Of a DNA stretch of 17,809 bases, positions 6,890 through 14,482 are shown piece after piece (positions within the stretch are counted from its first letter, which is position 1; every line of letters starts with the position of its first letter). The position numbers and the translations under genes are program-made. The stretch comes from Firmicutes bacterium UBA5301 (GTDB taxonomy: Bacteria > Bacillota > UBA5301), in NCBI GenBank assembly GCA_002408345.1, contig DHRX01000022.1:716-18524 (forward strand). Direction: 5' to 3'. Below the pieces are notes generated by a model. It worked only from the letters and a program-made list of their open reading frames with translations. It made no database searches and was not told the origin of the DNA.

Positions 6890-7642
6890 TTATAGGTTAA
6901 GTTGATCATACTCGTACATTATCATACTTAACAAAGCCAAACCGGCTGTCTCTGTACGTAAAATCCGCGGCCCTAATGAAATATCACTAGCACCCTCGGC
7001 TAACAAAATCTCCCGTTCAGAATGACTAAAACTACCTTCCGGCCCAATATAGATAACGATCTTTTCTGGTCTAGGCCTAGTTGCTTGTAAATTTTTTTTT
7101 AGCGGGTTCTGACTTCCTTCCCAAGCCAATAGGTGGAGTCCGGTCCAAAACTGTGGTTCCGCTACTAACTGCGCTAAGCTCCTTATTGGATCTATTTCTG
7201 GAATTTTCAAGCGGTCAGCTTGTTTAGCAGCTGCCTCAGCAATTCTCTGCCAACGTTCTACCTTAGCTACCGCCTTATTACCAGTGTAATTAACAACAGA
7301 ATGTTCCGTTGCCAAAGGTACAATCCTAGCTACCCCTAATTCGGTAGCTTTTTGCACTAACCAGTCCATTTTATCGGCTTTAGGTAACCCCTGAACCAGT
7401 ATCACTTCTAGCGTTGGCTCTTGTGATCTAGTAATAGGTTCAAGTACTCTAACGGTAGCAGCGTCTAAATCTGTCCCGACAAGAGCAGCTAGGAATAACT
7501 GTCCCGTTGCATCTACTACTTCTATATGGTTACCAGGCTGCAGACGTAGAACTGTTATTAAGTGGTGAGCTTGATCCGGAGAAATACTGGTAATTTGCCC
7601 AGACGCTAGCTGTCGAGAGAGAAATATACGTGGTAAGCTCAT
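6890..7642 (-). CDS. rsmE: 16S rRNA m3U1498 methyltransferase RsmE
   Basis: RsmE methylates N3 of U1498 in 16S rRNA near the decoding centre. The 250-residue product has an N-terminal PUA-like domain (RIFLSRQL...DQAHHLITVLRLQPG) and a C-terminal SPOUT knot. Hallmarks of the knot are LVQGLPKADKMDWLVQKATELG, VYIGPEGSF-like IYIGPEGSFS, and LGPRILRTETAGL close to the end. I placed the start at the ATG 7640-7642, which overlaps the prmA stop by four bases (ATGA) and has GGAGGGGGAG just upstream. A longer frame starting at 7678 lies wholly inside prmA and adds 12 residues unlike the family. The overlap implies coupled translation with prmA. Confidence 0.95.
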   Translation of the reverse strand: MSLPRIFLSRQLASGQITSISPDQAHHLITVLRLQPGNHIEVVDATGQLFLAALVGTDLDAATVRVLEPITRSQEPTLEVILVQGLPKADKMDWLVQKATELGVARIVPLATEHSVVNYTGNKAVAKVERWQRIAEAAAKQADRLKIPEIDPIRSLAQLVAEPQFWTGLHLLAWEGSQNPLKKNLQATRPRPEKIVIYIGPEGSFSHSEREILLAEGASDISLGPRILRTETAGLALLSMIMYEYDQLNL

Positions 7643-8535
7643 CTCTCCCCCTCCAACTCGGCTAAAAAGGCGACCCACCGTTCTTTTTCCCTAATTTCTA
7701 GCAAACGATAACCGACCCTCTGGACCGCCTCTACCACCTGGTCTTTCTTGTTATCCACAATTCCTCCTGCTAACAATAGACTGCCAGGCTGGGCCAACCT
7801 CTGAAAGTGAGGGGCTAATTCACTAATAACGTCAGCTAAAATATTAGCAACAATCAAGTTAAATCCACCTTTAGCCAAATCGCTAGGGCTCGCCCAACAT
7901 AATTCGGCATCGACACCGTTGTTGTTGAGGTTAGCCGCAGCTACTTCCAAGGCGACAGGATCTATATCGCAGGCCAATAAATCAGAAAAACCGAGCCGAC
8001 TTAAAGCGATAGTTAAAATGCCGCTCCCGGTTCCAACATCAAGGGCCTTCCCTCCTTGAATCGGCACGATTTCCAGTAATTCTAAACACAACTGGGTAGT
8101 TGGATGTAGCCCCGTTCCAAAAGCTTGACCAGGCCGAATATAGATAGGGTAACGTTCCGAAGGGACCAATTGATCCCCCTTTTCCGGATAGAGTATCCAT
8201 TTAGTACCTAATCGGAGTTCACTAAAACCAATCGTATCAATATTGACCCAATCCTCATCAGAAACGATCTCACTAGTAAGACAGCTAGGATCAACTATTT
8301 TCGCTAAGTGGGCCAAAACCTCTTGACCTCTGGCTACGTTCCAATGGGTAATAAGCTGATGCCGTTCTGGTAACGGTTGGTCGACAACCAATTCCTGAGG
8401 TAGATCTGCTAGTAAGGCGTGAAAAGTGCCGGGGTCCACTTCTTCAATTCCCCCGGCACCTAATTCCAATAACTCCCCTAATAAAAACTCTTTATTTTCC
8501 GCATTTACCTCAAGAGTAATTTTCAACCACTGCAT
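7639..8535 (-). CDS. prmA: Ribosomal protein L11 methyltransferase PrmA
   Basis: PrmA trimethylates ribosomal protein L11 using S-adenosylmethionine. The 298-residue product begins with a small L11-binding domain (about 1-80, containing LLELGAGGIEEVD). The catalytic domain follows, with RPGQAFGTGLHPTTQLCLELL at about 134-155, the SAM-binding LDVGTGSGIL at 165-174, the acidic ACDIDPVAL, and NLIVANILADV at 226-236. Length and motif order match the family. The ATG shares one base with the dnaJ stop (TAATG), and the stop overlaps rsmE, so dnaJ, prmA and rsmE look translationally linked. In B. subtilis the orthologue (yqeT) also follows dnaJ in the HrcA regulon. Confidence 0.96.
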   Translation of the reverse strand: MQWLKITLEVNAENKEFLLGELLELGAGGIEEVDPGTFHALLADLPQELVVDQPLPERHQLITHWNVARGQEVLAHLAKIVDPSCLTSEIVSDEDWVNIDTIGFSELRLGTKWILYPEKGDQLVPSERYPIYIRPGQAFGTGLHPTTQLCLELLEIVPIQGGKALDVGTGSGILTIALSRLGFSDLLACDIDPVALEVAAANLNNNGVDAELCWASPSDLAKGGFNLIVANILADVISELAPHFQRLAQPGSLLLAGGIVDNKKDQVVEAVQRVGYRLLEIREKERWVAFLAELEGER

Positions 8536-9698
8536 TATAAACCTGCCTCCCCGGCATAGCGGTCAAAAGCATCCTTAACCTTACCTAAAAGCCCTTTATC
8601 ACCAGGTCCACTATTCTTCTCACCCATAGTTGCACCAAATTTACGCAGTAGTTCTTTCTGCTCTTCAGTAAGTTTTTTAGGGGTTACAACTTTGACCCGC
8701 ACCCGTAAATCACCGCGGCGAAAACCGCGGATATCTGGTACCCCTTTATCCCTTACCCTGAAGGTTGCACCGGTCTGGGTTCCCTCAGGGATAGTTAATT
8801 TACTATCCCCATCCAAAGTTGGAACTCTAATTTCATCACCTAACGCGGCTTGAACAAAGCTAATAGGTACCTCAACCCACAGATCATTACCATCACGGGT
8901 GAAGATTTTGTGAGCTTTTACTGTCACGAAAACATAAAGATCCCCACTAGGGCCACCATTAGCTCCAGCCCCACCTTCACCAGCAATACGCAGTTTCAAG
9001 CCCGAATCAACACCTGCCGGGACCTTGACTGTTAAGCGTTTGACCCGTTTAACCAGTCCACTGCCTCGACATTCTTTACACGGGGTTTCTACCTGTTTAC
9101 CCTGTCCATTACAGGAGCTACAGGTTCGAACTGAAGTAAAATGGCCAAAAGGTGTCCGCTGGGTTGTTTGAACTTGCCCGGCTCCGTTACAGGTCGGACA
9201 GGTCTTAATCGGAGTCCCTGGCTCCGCTTTATTGCCGTGACAACGAGAACACGTCTCCTCCCGAGGAATTTCAATGGCCTTCTCAGTTCCAAATGCAGCC
9301 TCTTCTAACGTAACTTGGAGGTCATAACGTAGGTCTGGACCTCTACGGGGACCTTGATAAGACCGAGCGCTCCCCCGGGTTCCTCCACCAAAGATAGTTT
9401 CAAAAAGATCGCTAAAGTCACCAAAACCACCAAAATCGTTAAAATCAAAGCCACCTGGGCCACCGGCTCCACCGTCAAAGGCGCTATGCCCAAATTGATC
9501 GTACTTAGCCCGGGCTTCCTCATTCCCTAGTACCTGGTAGGCTTCATTAATCTCTTTGAATTTCTCCTCAGCCTGTGGATCATCTTTATTAACGTCAGGA
9601 TGGTACTGACGGGCTAGTTTGCGATACGCTTTCTTCAGTTCATCTTGAGTAGCGCTCCGACTAACCCCCAACACCTCATAATAATCACGTTTACTCAA
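8535..9698 (-). CDS. dnaJ: Chaperone protein DnaJ
   Basis: DnaJ is the Hsp40 co-chaperone that hands unfolded clients to DnaK and stimulates its ATPase. The 387 residues show the J domain with HPD at 33-35, then a Gly/Phe-rich linker (about 72-110). The zinc-binding region has four CxxC modules: Cys150/153, 167/170, 193/196 and 207/210. Two beta-sandwich client-binding domains and a short dimerisation tail complete it. The first zinc module reads CSRCHGNK, with Lys in place of the usual last Gly; all eight Cys are intact. The start is TTG at 9696-9698, since an in-frame TAA lies just upstream. The ribosome-binding site is poor (GGACGGTG), unlike that of dnaK, 19 bases away. This is a type I, full-length DnaJ in the standard position after dnaK. 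Confidence 0.97.
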   Translation of the reverse strand: MSKRDYYEVLGVSRSATQDELKKAYRKLARQYHPDVNKDDPQAEEKFKEINEAYQVLGNEEARAKYDQFGHSAFDGGAGGPGGFDFNDFGGFGDFSDLFETIFGGGTRGSARSYQGPRRGPDLRYDLQVTLEEAAFGTEKAIEIPREETCSRCHGNKAEPGTPIKTCPTCNGAGQVQTTQRTPFGHFTSVRTCSSCNGQGKQVETPCKECRGSGLVKRVKRLTVKVPAGVDSGLKLRIAGEGGAGANGGPSGDLYVFVTVKAHKIFTRDGNDLWVEVPISFVQAALGDEIRVPTLDGDSKLTIPEGTQTGATFRVRDKGVPDIRGFRRGDLRVRVKVVTPKKLTEEQKELLRKFGATMGEKNSGPGDKGLLGKVKDAFDRYAGEAGL

Positions 9699-9717
9699 CG
9701 TTTAGCACCGTCCACTC

Positions 9718-11529
9718 TTATTCCTCTTTAGCTTCGGTATCGATAACATCATCTCCACTATGGGCCTGATCAGCACCGGCTGGGTCAGAAGCAGTTTGCT
9801 CGGCTTGATAGGCCTGGGAGGTGATTTCGTAAATTACCTGGGTTAATTCATCAGTCTTAGTCTTAATGTTTTCTAGATCACTATCGGCTAAAGCATCTTG
9901 TAAAGCCTTCTTTGCCGCCTCAATTTTGTCCTTAGCTTCAGCTGAGACTTTATCACCTAAGTCTTTGACGGTTTTATCTGCATTATAGATCATTTGATCG
10001 GCGTTGTTCCGAGTTTCAATCTCTTCCCGCCGCTTCTTGTCTTCCTCTGCATGTTGATCCGCTTCGTTAACCATCCGTTCAATATCATCCTCGGAAAGTG
10101 TATTCCGGGACTGGATTGTAATTTTTTGTTCTTTCCCTGTCCCTAAATCCTTAGCCGAAACATTAACAATACCGTTAACGTCAATATTAAAGCTTACTTC
10201 TATCTGAGGAATTCCCCGAGGTGCCGGTGGAATCCCGGTGAGTTGAAACCGACCTAGAGTTACATTATCTTTGGCCATAGCCCGTTCACCTTGGAGTACA
10301 TGAATATCCACTGCGGTTTGGCCGTCAGCTGCGGTAGTAAAGGTCTGTTTCTTCTCTGTAGGAATAGTAGTGTTCCGGTCAATAATTTTAGTAAAGACCC
10401 CACCTAATGTCTCCAAACCTAGAGATAGCGGAGTTACGTCTAGCAAGACGATGTCTTTAACCTCACCAGATAAAACCCCACCCTGAATAGCAGCGCCAAC
10501 AGCTACAACTTCATCAGGGTTTACCCCTTTATGAGGCTCTTTCCCGGTAAGTTTTTGGATCGCCTCCTGTACCGCTGGGATCCGGGTAGATCCCCCGACA
10601 AGAATAATCTTATCTATATCACTTGGTTTAAACCCAGCATCTTCTAAGGCCCGTTTAGTCGGCACCATGGTGGCTTCTACTAAATCTACAGTTAGTTCAT
10701 TAAATTTAGCCCGGGTTAAATTTTTCTCCAGATGTTTAGGCCCACTGGCATCCATAGTGATAAAAGGCAGGTTAATTTCGGTACTGGTTAGATTAGAGAG
10801 CTCAATTTTGGCCTTTTCAGCGGCTTCCTTAACCCGTTGCATAGCGCTACGGTCACCGGATAAATCAATACCGGTCTCCTTCTTAAACTCTGCCACCAGC
10901 CATTTGGCAACCTTGTCGTCAAAATCATCGCCACCTAACCGGTTATTACCGCTAGTAGCCTTAACCTCAAAAACACCGTCACCAATCTCTAAAATTGAAA
11001 CATCAAAGGTACCGCCACCAAGGTCAAAAACCAGGATAGTTTGATCCCCATCTTTATCTAATCCATAAGCCAATGCGGCTGCCGTCGGTTCGTTAATGAT
11101 CCGCAAAACTTCCAAACCGGCTATAGTACCTGCATCTTTAGTTGCTTGCCTCTGGGCATCAGTAAAATAAGCGGGAACTGTAATAACCGCATTAGTTACT
11201 GTTTCGCCTAAATAATCCTCAGCATCTCTCTTTAATTTTTGCAAAATGAAAGCAGAAATTTGCTCCGGGGTATAACTCTTGTCGTCTATATCAACCTTGT
11301 GGTTACTCCCCATCTTCCGTTTAATCGAGGTAATCGTCCGATTAGGATTGGTAACAGCTTGGCGCTTAGCCACCTGCCCCACCATCAATTCGCCTTCTTT
11401 AGAAAAAGCGACAATAGAAGGGGTAGTCCGATCACCTTCAGCGTTAGCGATAACTGTCGGCTCGCCCCCCTCCATTACAGCAATTACTGAGTTAGTTGTA
11501 CCCAGATCAATTCCAACAACCTTACTCAT
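9718..11529 (-). CDS. dnaK: Chaperone protein DnaK (Hsp70)
   Basis: DnaK is the ATP-driven Hsp70 that binds and releases hydrophobic stretches of client proteins. The 603-residue product has the nucleotide-binding domain (GIDLGTTNS at 6-14, IINEPTAAALAYG, DLGGGTFDVSIL, LVGGSTRIPAVQ) and the DVTPLSLG linker region. The substrate-binding domain includes GERAMAKDN, and an alpha-helical lid and acidic tail follow (DDVIDTEAKEE). It lacks the insertion of about two dozen residues near residue 80 that marks proteobacterial DnaK, so it is of the Gram-positive type. The start is the ATG at 11527-11529, with a strong AAGGAGG 11 bases upstream, overlapping the grpE stop by 8 bases. An upstream frame extension from 11655 lies in grpE and is not real. 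Expression is under CIRCE/HrcA as part of the operon. Confidence 0.98.
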   Translation of the reverse strand: MSKVVGIDLGTTNSVIAVMEGGEPTVIANAEGDRTTPSIVAFSKEGELMVGQVAKRQAVTNPNRTITSIKRKMGSNHKVDIDDKSYTPEQISAFILQKLKRDAEDYLGETVTNAVITVPAYFTDAQRQATKDAGTIAGLEVLRIINEPTAAALAYGLDKDGDQTILVFDLGGGTFDVSILEIGDGVFEVKATSGNNRLGGDDFDDKVAKWLVAEFKKETGIDLSGDRSAMQRVKEAAEKAKIELSNLTSTEINLPFITMDASGPKHLEKNLTRAKFNELTVDLVEATMVPTKRALEDAGFKPSDIDKIILVGGSTRIPAVQEAIQKLTGKEPHKGVNPDEVVAVGAAIQGGVLSGEVKDIVLLDVTPLSLGLETLGGVFTKIIDRNTTIPTEKKQTFTTAADGQTAVDIHVLQGERAMAKDNVTLGRFQLTGIPPAPRGIPQIEVSFNIDVNGIVNVSAKDLGTGKEQKITIQSRNTLSEDDIERMVNEADQHAEEDKKRREEIETRNNADQMIYNADKTVKDLGDKVSAEAKDKIEAAKKALQDALADSDLENIKTKTDELTQVIYEITSQAYQAEQTASDPAGADQAHSGDDVIDTEAKEE

Positions 11530-12097
11530 CAGAATCTTGGCCTCCTTGTGTTTTAGCAGAGTTTTGAGAAACCTGAACCATACTTGGTCGTAGCACCTTA
11601 CCTTTCCGTTGGTAACCGACCTGTAGTTCAGCGATAATGGTATTAGCCGGAACATCGGCTGCTTCAGTATGCAGAACCGCGTGGTGTAAATGAGGGTCGA
11701 AGGGTTGGTTAAGAGCCGGGATAGGCTCTACAAAGAACCGAGTCAGAACCCCTTTTAGTTGGGATTCAATCATTTTAACCCCTTTTAAGAGACCGTCATA
11801 ATCGGTAGAGTCCTCGGCAGCGCTAATAGCTCGGCTAAAATTGTCACAGACCTCCAAGAGTTGTAACAAAACCCCCTCTTCTCCGCGCTCCCGCTCTTCT
11901 AAACGTTCTTTATTTGCTCGTTTACGATGATTATCGAAGTCGGCCTGTAACCGAATGAAGCGGTTTTTCCACTCCTCTGCTTCCGGTTCAAGCTCAGCGG
12001 GCTCTTCCGCTATTTCTGGTTCCTCTTTTTCTATCTCAATCTCTTGATCTAGTTTTTGTTCTTGATTTTCCCTTGTTTCTGCTTCCTTCGCAACCAA
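11522..12097 (-). CDS. grpE: Nucleotide exchange factor GrpE
   Basis: GrpE releases ADP from DnaK so that the chaperone cycle can proceed. The 191-residue protein has a Glu-rich disordered N-terminus (about 1-40) and a long amphipathic dimerisation helix (EEWKNRFIRLQADFDNHRKR...). A compact beta domain follows with FDPHLHHAVLH and the family hallmark stretch NTIIAELQVGYQRKGKVLRPSMVQVS. The start is a TTG (12095-12097) with a perfect AGGAGG nine bases upstream; no ATG or GTG fits better. It follows hrcA across an 81-base gap with a hairpin, and overlaps dnaK by 8 bases (ATGAGTAA), so dnaK translation is probably coupled to it. The order hrcA-grpE-dnaK-dnaJ is that of Bacillota. Confidence 0.96.
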   Translation of the reverse strand: MVAKEAETRENQEQKLDQEIEIEKEEPEIAEEPAELEPEAEEWKNRFIRLQADFDNHRKRANKERLEERERGEEGVLLQLLEVCDNFSRAISAAEDSTDYDGLLKGVKMIESQLKGVLTRFFVEPIPALNQPFDPHLHHAVLHTEAADVPANTIIAELQVGYQRKGKVLRPSMVQVSQNSAKTQGGQDSDE

Positions 12098-12123
12098 TAT
12101 AACGAACCTCCTGTCAGTGAAAT

Positions 12124-12147
12124 ACCGCTACCGAAAACGGTAACGGT
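12124..12147 (-). other. Intercistronic hairpin between hrcA and grpE
   Basis: On the minus strand ACCGTTACCG and CGGTAGCGGT form a 10-bp stem with one G-U pair and a TTTT loop. No T run follows, so it is not a standard terminator. It sits 26 bases before the grpE start. In B. subtilis the dnaK-operon mRNA is cleaved between hrcA and grpE and the downstream piece is more stable; a 5' hairpin such as this could play that part here (inference). Confidence 0.6.
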
Positions 12148-12178
12148 CCTCCAGCGCAGAACAATTAGGTCAATGAGC

Positions 12179-13201
12179 TTAAATAATCTCGTCTAACTGT
12201 TCACTGAGAATTTGGGATAAGAGTGAGACCATGGCCGTGGCTTTAGCATAATCTAACCGAGTTGGTCCCAAAACCCCTAAAGTACCTACGATCTCCCCAT
12301 CATACTCATAAGTCGCAGTAACTAAACTACACTCCTGAAATTCTCCGATGCGGTTTTCTTTACCGATTTTTACCCGTAAACCCCTGGCATTAGTATCCTC
12401 AGTCAAAATATTAACTAACACTTCTTTACCTTCCATAGCACGTAAAAAGTTTTTAACTTTAGCAATATCCATGAACTCCGGTTGCTCCAGGAGTAAGGTA
12501 GCCCCTTCAATAATTATATTCTCAGCACGGGGATCCTGATTAGCACAAAACAACCGCATTAGCCCTTCATACAGTGGTTTCTGGGGGACAAGCGACTTTA
12601 TCTGTTGGTGCATTGTAAAAGAAAGTCTGCTTAAATCCTGGCCCTGGAGGATCTCTGCTAAAGTAACCCCTAAAGCATCTAACTCTTCAGTACTGGTTAG
12701 TTCAGTTAATTCAATTAAGACATTTTCGACAAAATTAGGTTCTGTAACCAAAACCGCTAAAACATGGTACTGATCAACACCAACAAATACCAAGCTTTTG
12801 AAGACTCGTTTGACGCGAATTGGCCCAATAAGTATCGTCGTATATTGAGTTAGATGGGCCAGTAACCGAGCGGTTTGGTGCAACAGATCCGTTAGCTCTT
12901 GGACTTGCTGCATCAAACCACTTCTAATACTAGTTGCCTGCCGCTGGTCTACCGCATACGGCTCCATTAAAACATCAACAAAAAAGCGGTAACCCAAATC
13001 AGAGGGGATTCGTCCCGCAGATGTATGGGGCTGTTCAAGATAGCCGGCCTCTTCTAATTCATACATTTCATTACGGATTGTTGCCGGACTAACGCCTAAG
13101 TTATACTTACGAGCAATAGTCCGTGACCCTACCGGTTCTGCAGTAGAAATATAGTCTACCGTTACAGCTTGTAGTATTCTTTTTTGCCGCTCGTTAAACA
13201 T
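12179..13201 (-). CDS. hrcA: Heat-inducible transcription repressor HrcA
   Basis: HrcA binds CIRCE and shuts off chaperone operons; its folding depends on GroEL, so heat stress relieves repression. The protein (340 residues from the second of two adjacent ATGs) starts MFNERQKRIL. It has an N-terminal winged-helix domain (TAEPVGSRTIARKYNLGVSPATIRNEM, read in two parts) followed by the family hallmark EQPHTSAGRIPSDLGYRFFVD-type segment. A long GAF-like regulatory domain ends in LLSQIL. Of the two ATGs (13202-13204 and 13199-13201) I chose the second, which is 8 bases from GGAG. A frame from GTG at 13255 would start inside CIRCE and is rejected. It is the first gene of the heat-shock operon, and the operator at 13249-13275 gives autoregulation. 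Confidence 0.97.
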   Translation of the reverse strand: MFNERQKRILQAVTVDYISTAEPVGSRTIARKYNLGVSPATIRNEMYELEEAGYLEQPHTSAGRIPSDLGYRFFVDVLMEPYAVDQRQATSIRSGLMQQVQELTDLLHQTARLLAHLTQYTTILIGPIRVKRVFKSLVFVGVDQYHVLAVLVTEPNFVENVLIELTELTSTEELDALGVTLAEILQGQDLSRLSFTMHQQIKSLVPQKPLYEGLMRLFCANQDPRAENIIIEGATLLLEQPEFMDIAKVKNFLRAMEGKEVLVNILTEDTNARGLRVKIGKENRIGEFQECSLVTATYEYDGEIVGTLGVLGPTRLDYAKATAMVSLLSQILSEQLDEII

Positions 13202-13248
13202 CATCCCCACTCCGAAAAGTCCAGAGTCACATAATAATTTTTTGCTTA

Positions 13249-13275
13249 TTAGCACTCTGTTACGTTGAGTGCTAA
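13249..13275 (-). promoter_or_regulatory. CIRCE operator (HrcA-binding site)
   Basis: TTAGCACTC, nine spacer bases, GAGTGCTAA: both arms match the CIRCE consensus with no mismatch. It begins four bases after the -10 box, so the predicted transcription start (near 13272-13273) falls inside the upstream arm. Bound HrcA should block RNA polymerase there, and the element would also form a hairpin at the very 5' end of the mRNA. Confidence 0.98.
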
Positions 13276-13279
13276 AATT

Positions 13280-13308
13280 AAAATAACACGCTAGCCCTGG
13301 TTTGTCAA
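13280..13308 (-). promoter_or_regulatory. Sigma-A promoter of the hrcA-grpE-dnaK-dnaJ operon
   Basis: The minus strand shows TTGACA (13303-13308, perfect) and TATTTT (13280-13285) with a 17-bp spacer, directly before CIRCE. It begins ten bases after the hemW stop, with no terminator between, so read-through from lepA-hemW is also possible. The predicted hrcA leader is about 70 bases. Confidence 0.92.
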
Positions 13309-13318
13309 GATTGGAATA

Positions 13319-14482
13319 CTAAGGCATAAAAGTAAGGAAAATCCGATTAGATAAAGCCATCCCTGTTTCAGTTAGGCCTACAATCTGTTGATTACGCCAC
13401 ATTAAACCCATTGCGCAATACTCAGTGATTTTTTGTCCATACCGCCGCCAAAACTCAGCAGCCGAGATACCGACAATTCTTTCGGTATTCAAACCACGGT
13501 TGGTCCGTAACGCTAAGATAATTTGACCGATTACCTGCTGCTCTTTCGAAATTCTTTCAACCTCTTCAGCAGCAGGAAACTTTGCAGTAAACTTGCCTTT
13601 CCGCATTAGCTCTGTATAAAACCAGGGATCAGACGAGTTGCGATACCGCTGTCCCCCTAAAAACCCAGCAGCTCCAGCCCCCACTCCGTAATAAGGGGTA
13701 TATAACCAATAACCTAAGTTATGACGGCTTTCTTTACCAGGTAGGGCCCAGTTGGAAATTTCATAATGTTCATAGTCCGTTGGGTAGAGCCGATCGCAGG
13801 TCCATTCCCAAAGGCTGGCTTGTAAATCATCATCGACCTGCTCCACTAGACCCGCCGCAACTTGCCGAGCTAAAGGTGTTCCCTCCTCAACCTGTAAAGA
13901 ATATAAAGAAATATGGTCAGGTTGCAGAACTAATACCTCTTCTAAGTCGGCTTGCCAACGAGCTAAACTATCATTAGGCAAACCATAAATTAAATCTAAT
14001 GATAAATTCGAAACCTCTTGCCGTAAAAACTGAGCTGCAGCCCGGGCCTCTTCCCCGGTATGAGCCCGGCCTAACTGGAGTAAAGCAGGGTCATTGAAGC
14101 TTTGAACCCCTAAACTGTAGCGGTTAAAACCGGCTTTTTGTAAGCCCCGTAATAGATTGGGAGTACAATTGCTAGGGTTTAACTCTATAGTCAGCTCACA
14201 AGAGTTAGCTAAAGTGAAATAGCGAACCACCGACTCCATTATTAACACTAACCGAGCCGGATCGATTAGGGCTGGTGTTCCCCCGCCTATATAAACTGAA
14301 GTCAATTCTGTAGATGCTAAGCCCAAACTAGCCAGGTGCTTTAGCTCATACTCTAAAGCCAGTACATATAGGTCTAAGTCTTTCTCTGTAAAACGATTCA
14401 GAGGATACGAACTGAAATCACAATAGTAGCACTTAGACCGGCAGATTGGAATATGAATGTATAAGCCTATATTCCTACTCAT
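13319..14482 (-). CDS. hemW: Heme chaperone HemW (radical SAM)
   Basis: HemW is the CPDH-like radical SAM protein that binds heme and delivers it to membrane respiratory proteins; it was long misnamed oxygen-independent coproporphyrinogen III oxidase. The 387-residue product has the CX3CX2C cluster motif at Cys14, 18 and 21 followed by DFSSYP, IGGGTP at 65-70, and GVQSFND at 125-131. The HNxxYW motif (HNLGYW, 254-259) separates HemW from true HemN. The ATG overlaps the lepA stop by 8 bases (ATGAGTAG), which implies coupled translation. The neighbours lepA upstream and hrcA downstream are the conserved Bacillota arrangement. Its 3' end lies directly before the heat-shock promoter. Confidence 0.95.
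   Translation of the reverse strand: MSRNIGLYIHIPICRSKCYYCDFSSYPLNRFTEKDLDLYVLALEYELKHLASLGLASTELTSVYIGGGTPALIDPARLVLIMESVVRYFTLANSCELTIELNPSNCTPNLLRGLQKAGFNRYSLGVQSFNDPALLQLGRAHTGEEARAAAQFLRQEVSNLSLDLIYGLPNDSLARWQADLEEVLVLQPDHISLYSLQVEEGTPLARQVAAGLVEQVDDDLQASLWEWTCDRLYPTDYEHYEISNWALPGKESRHNLGYWLYTPYYGVGAGAAGFLGGQRYRNSSDPWFYTELMRKGKFTAKFPAAEEVERISKEQQVIGQIILALRTNRGLNTERIVGISAAEFWRRYGQKITEYCAMGLMWRNQQIVGLTETGMALSNRIFLTFMP

Noticed and set aside
7643..7678. A longer rsmE start inside prmA
   Set aside because: The ATG at 7642 has GGAGGGGGAG upstream and gives the usual family N-terminus.
9696..9710. GGTGCTAA near the dnaJ start as a second CIRCE half-site
   Set aside because: There is no matching second arm at the required spacing, and the arm itself is imperfect.
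10667..11044. A 125-codon plus-strand frame opposite dnaK
   Set aside because: It is a mirror of the strongly conserved dnaK frame, with no ribosome-binding site or recognisable protein. The same holds for the other plus-strand frames in the window.
11530..11655. A 42-residue N-terminal extension of DnaK
   Set aside because: It overlaps grpE in another frame, and DnaK proteins start at SKVVGIDLGTTNS, where a strong AAGGAGG site is found.
12100..12178. A separate promoter for grpE (TTGACC in the hrcA-grpE gap)
   Set aside because: No acceptable -10 box stands at 16-18 bp from it.
13202..13255. An extended hrcA reading frame starting from GTG at 13255
   Set aside because: The GTG lies inside the CIRCE operator, lacks a ribosome-binding site, and the added 18 residues do not resemble HrcA. 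The double ATG at 13199-13204 with GGAG upstream fits.
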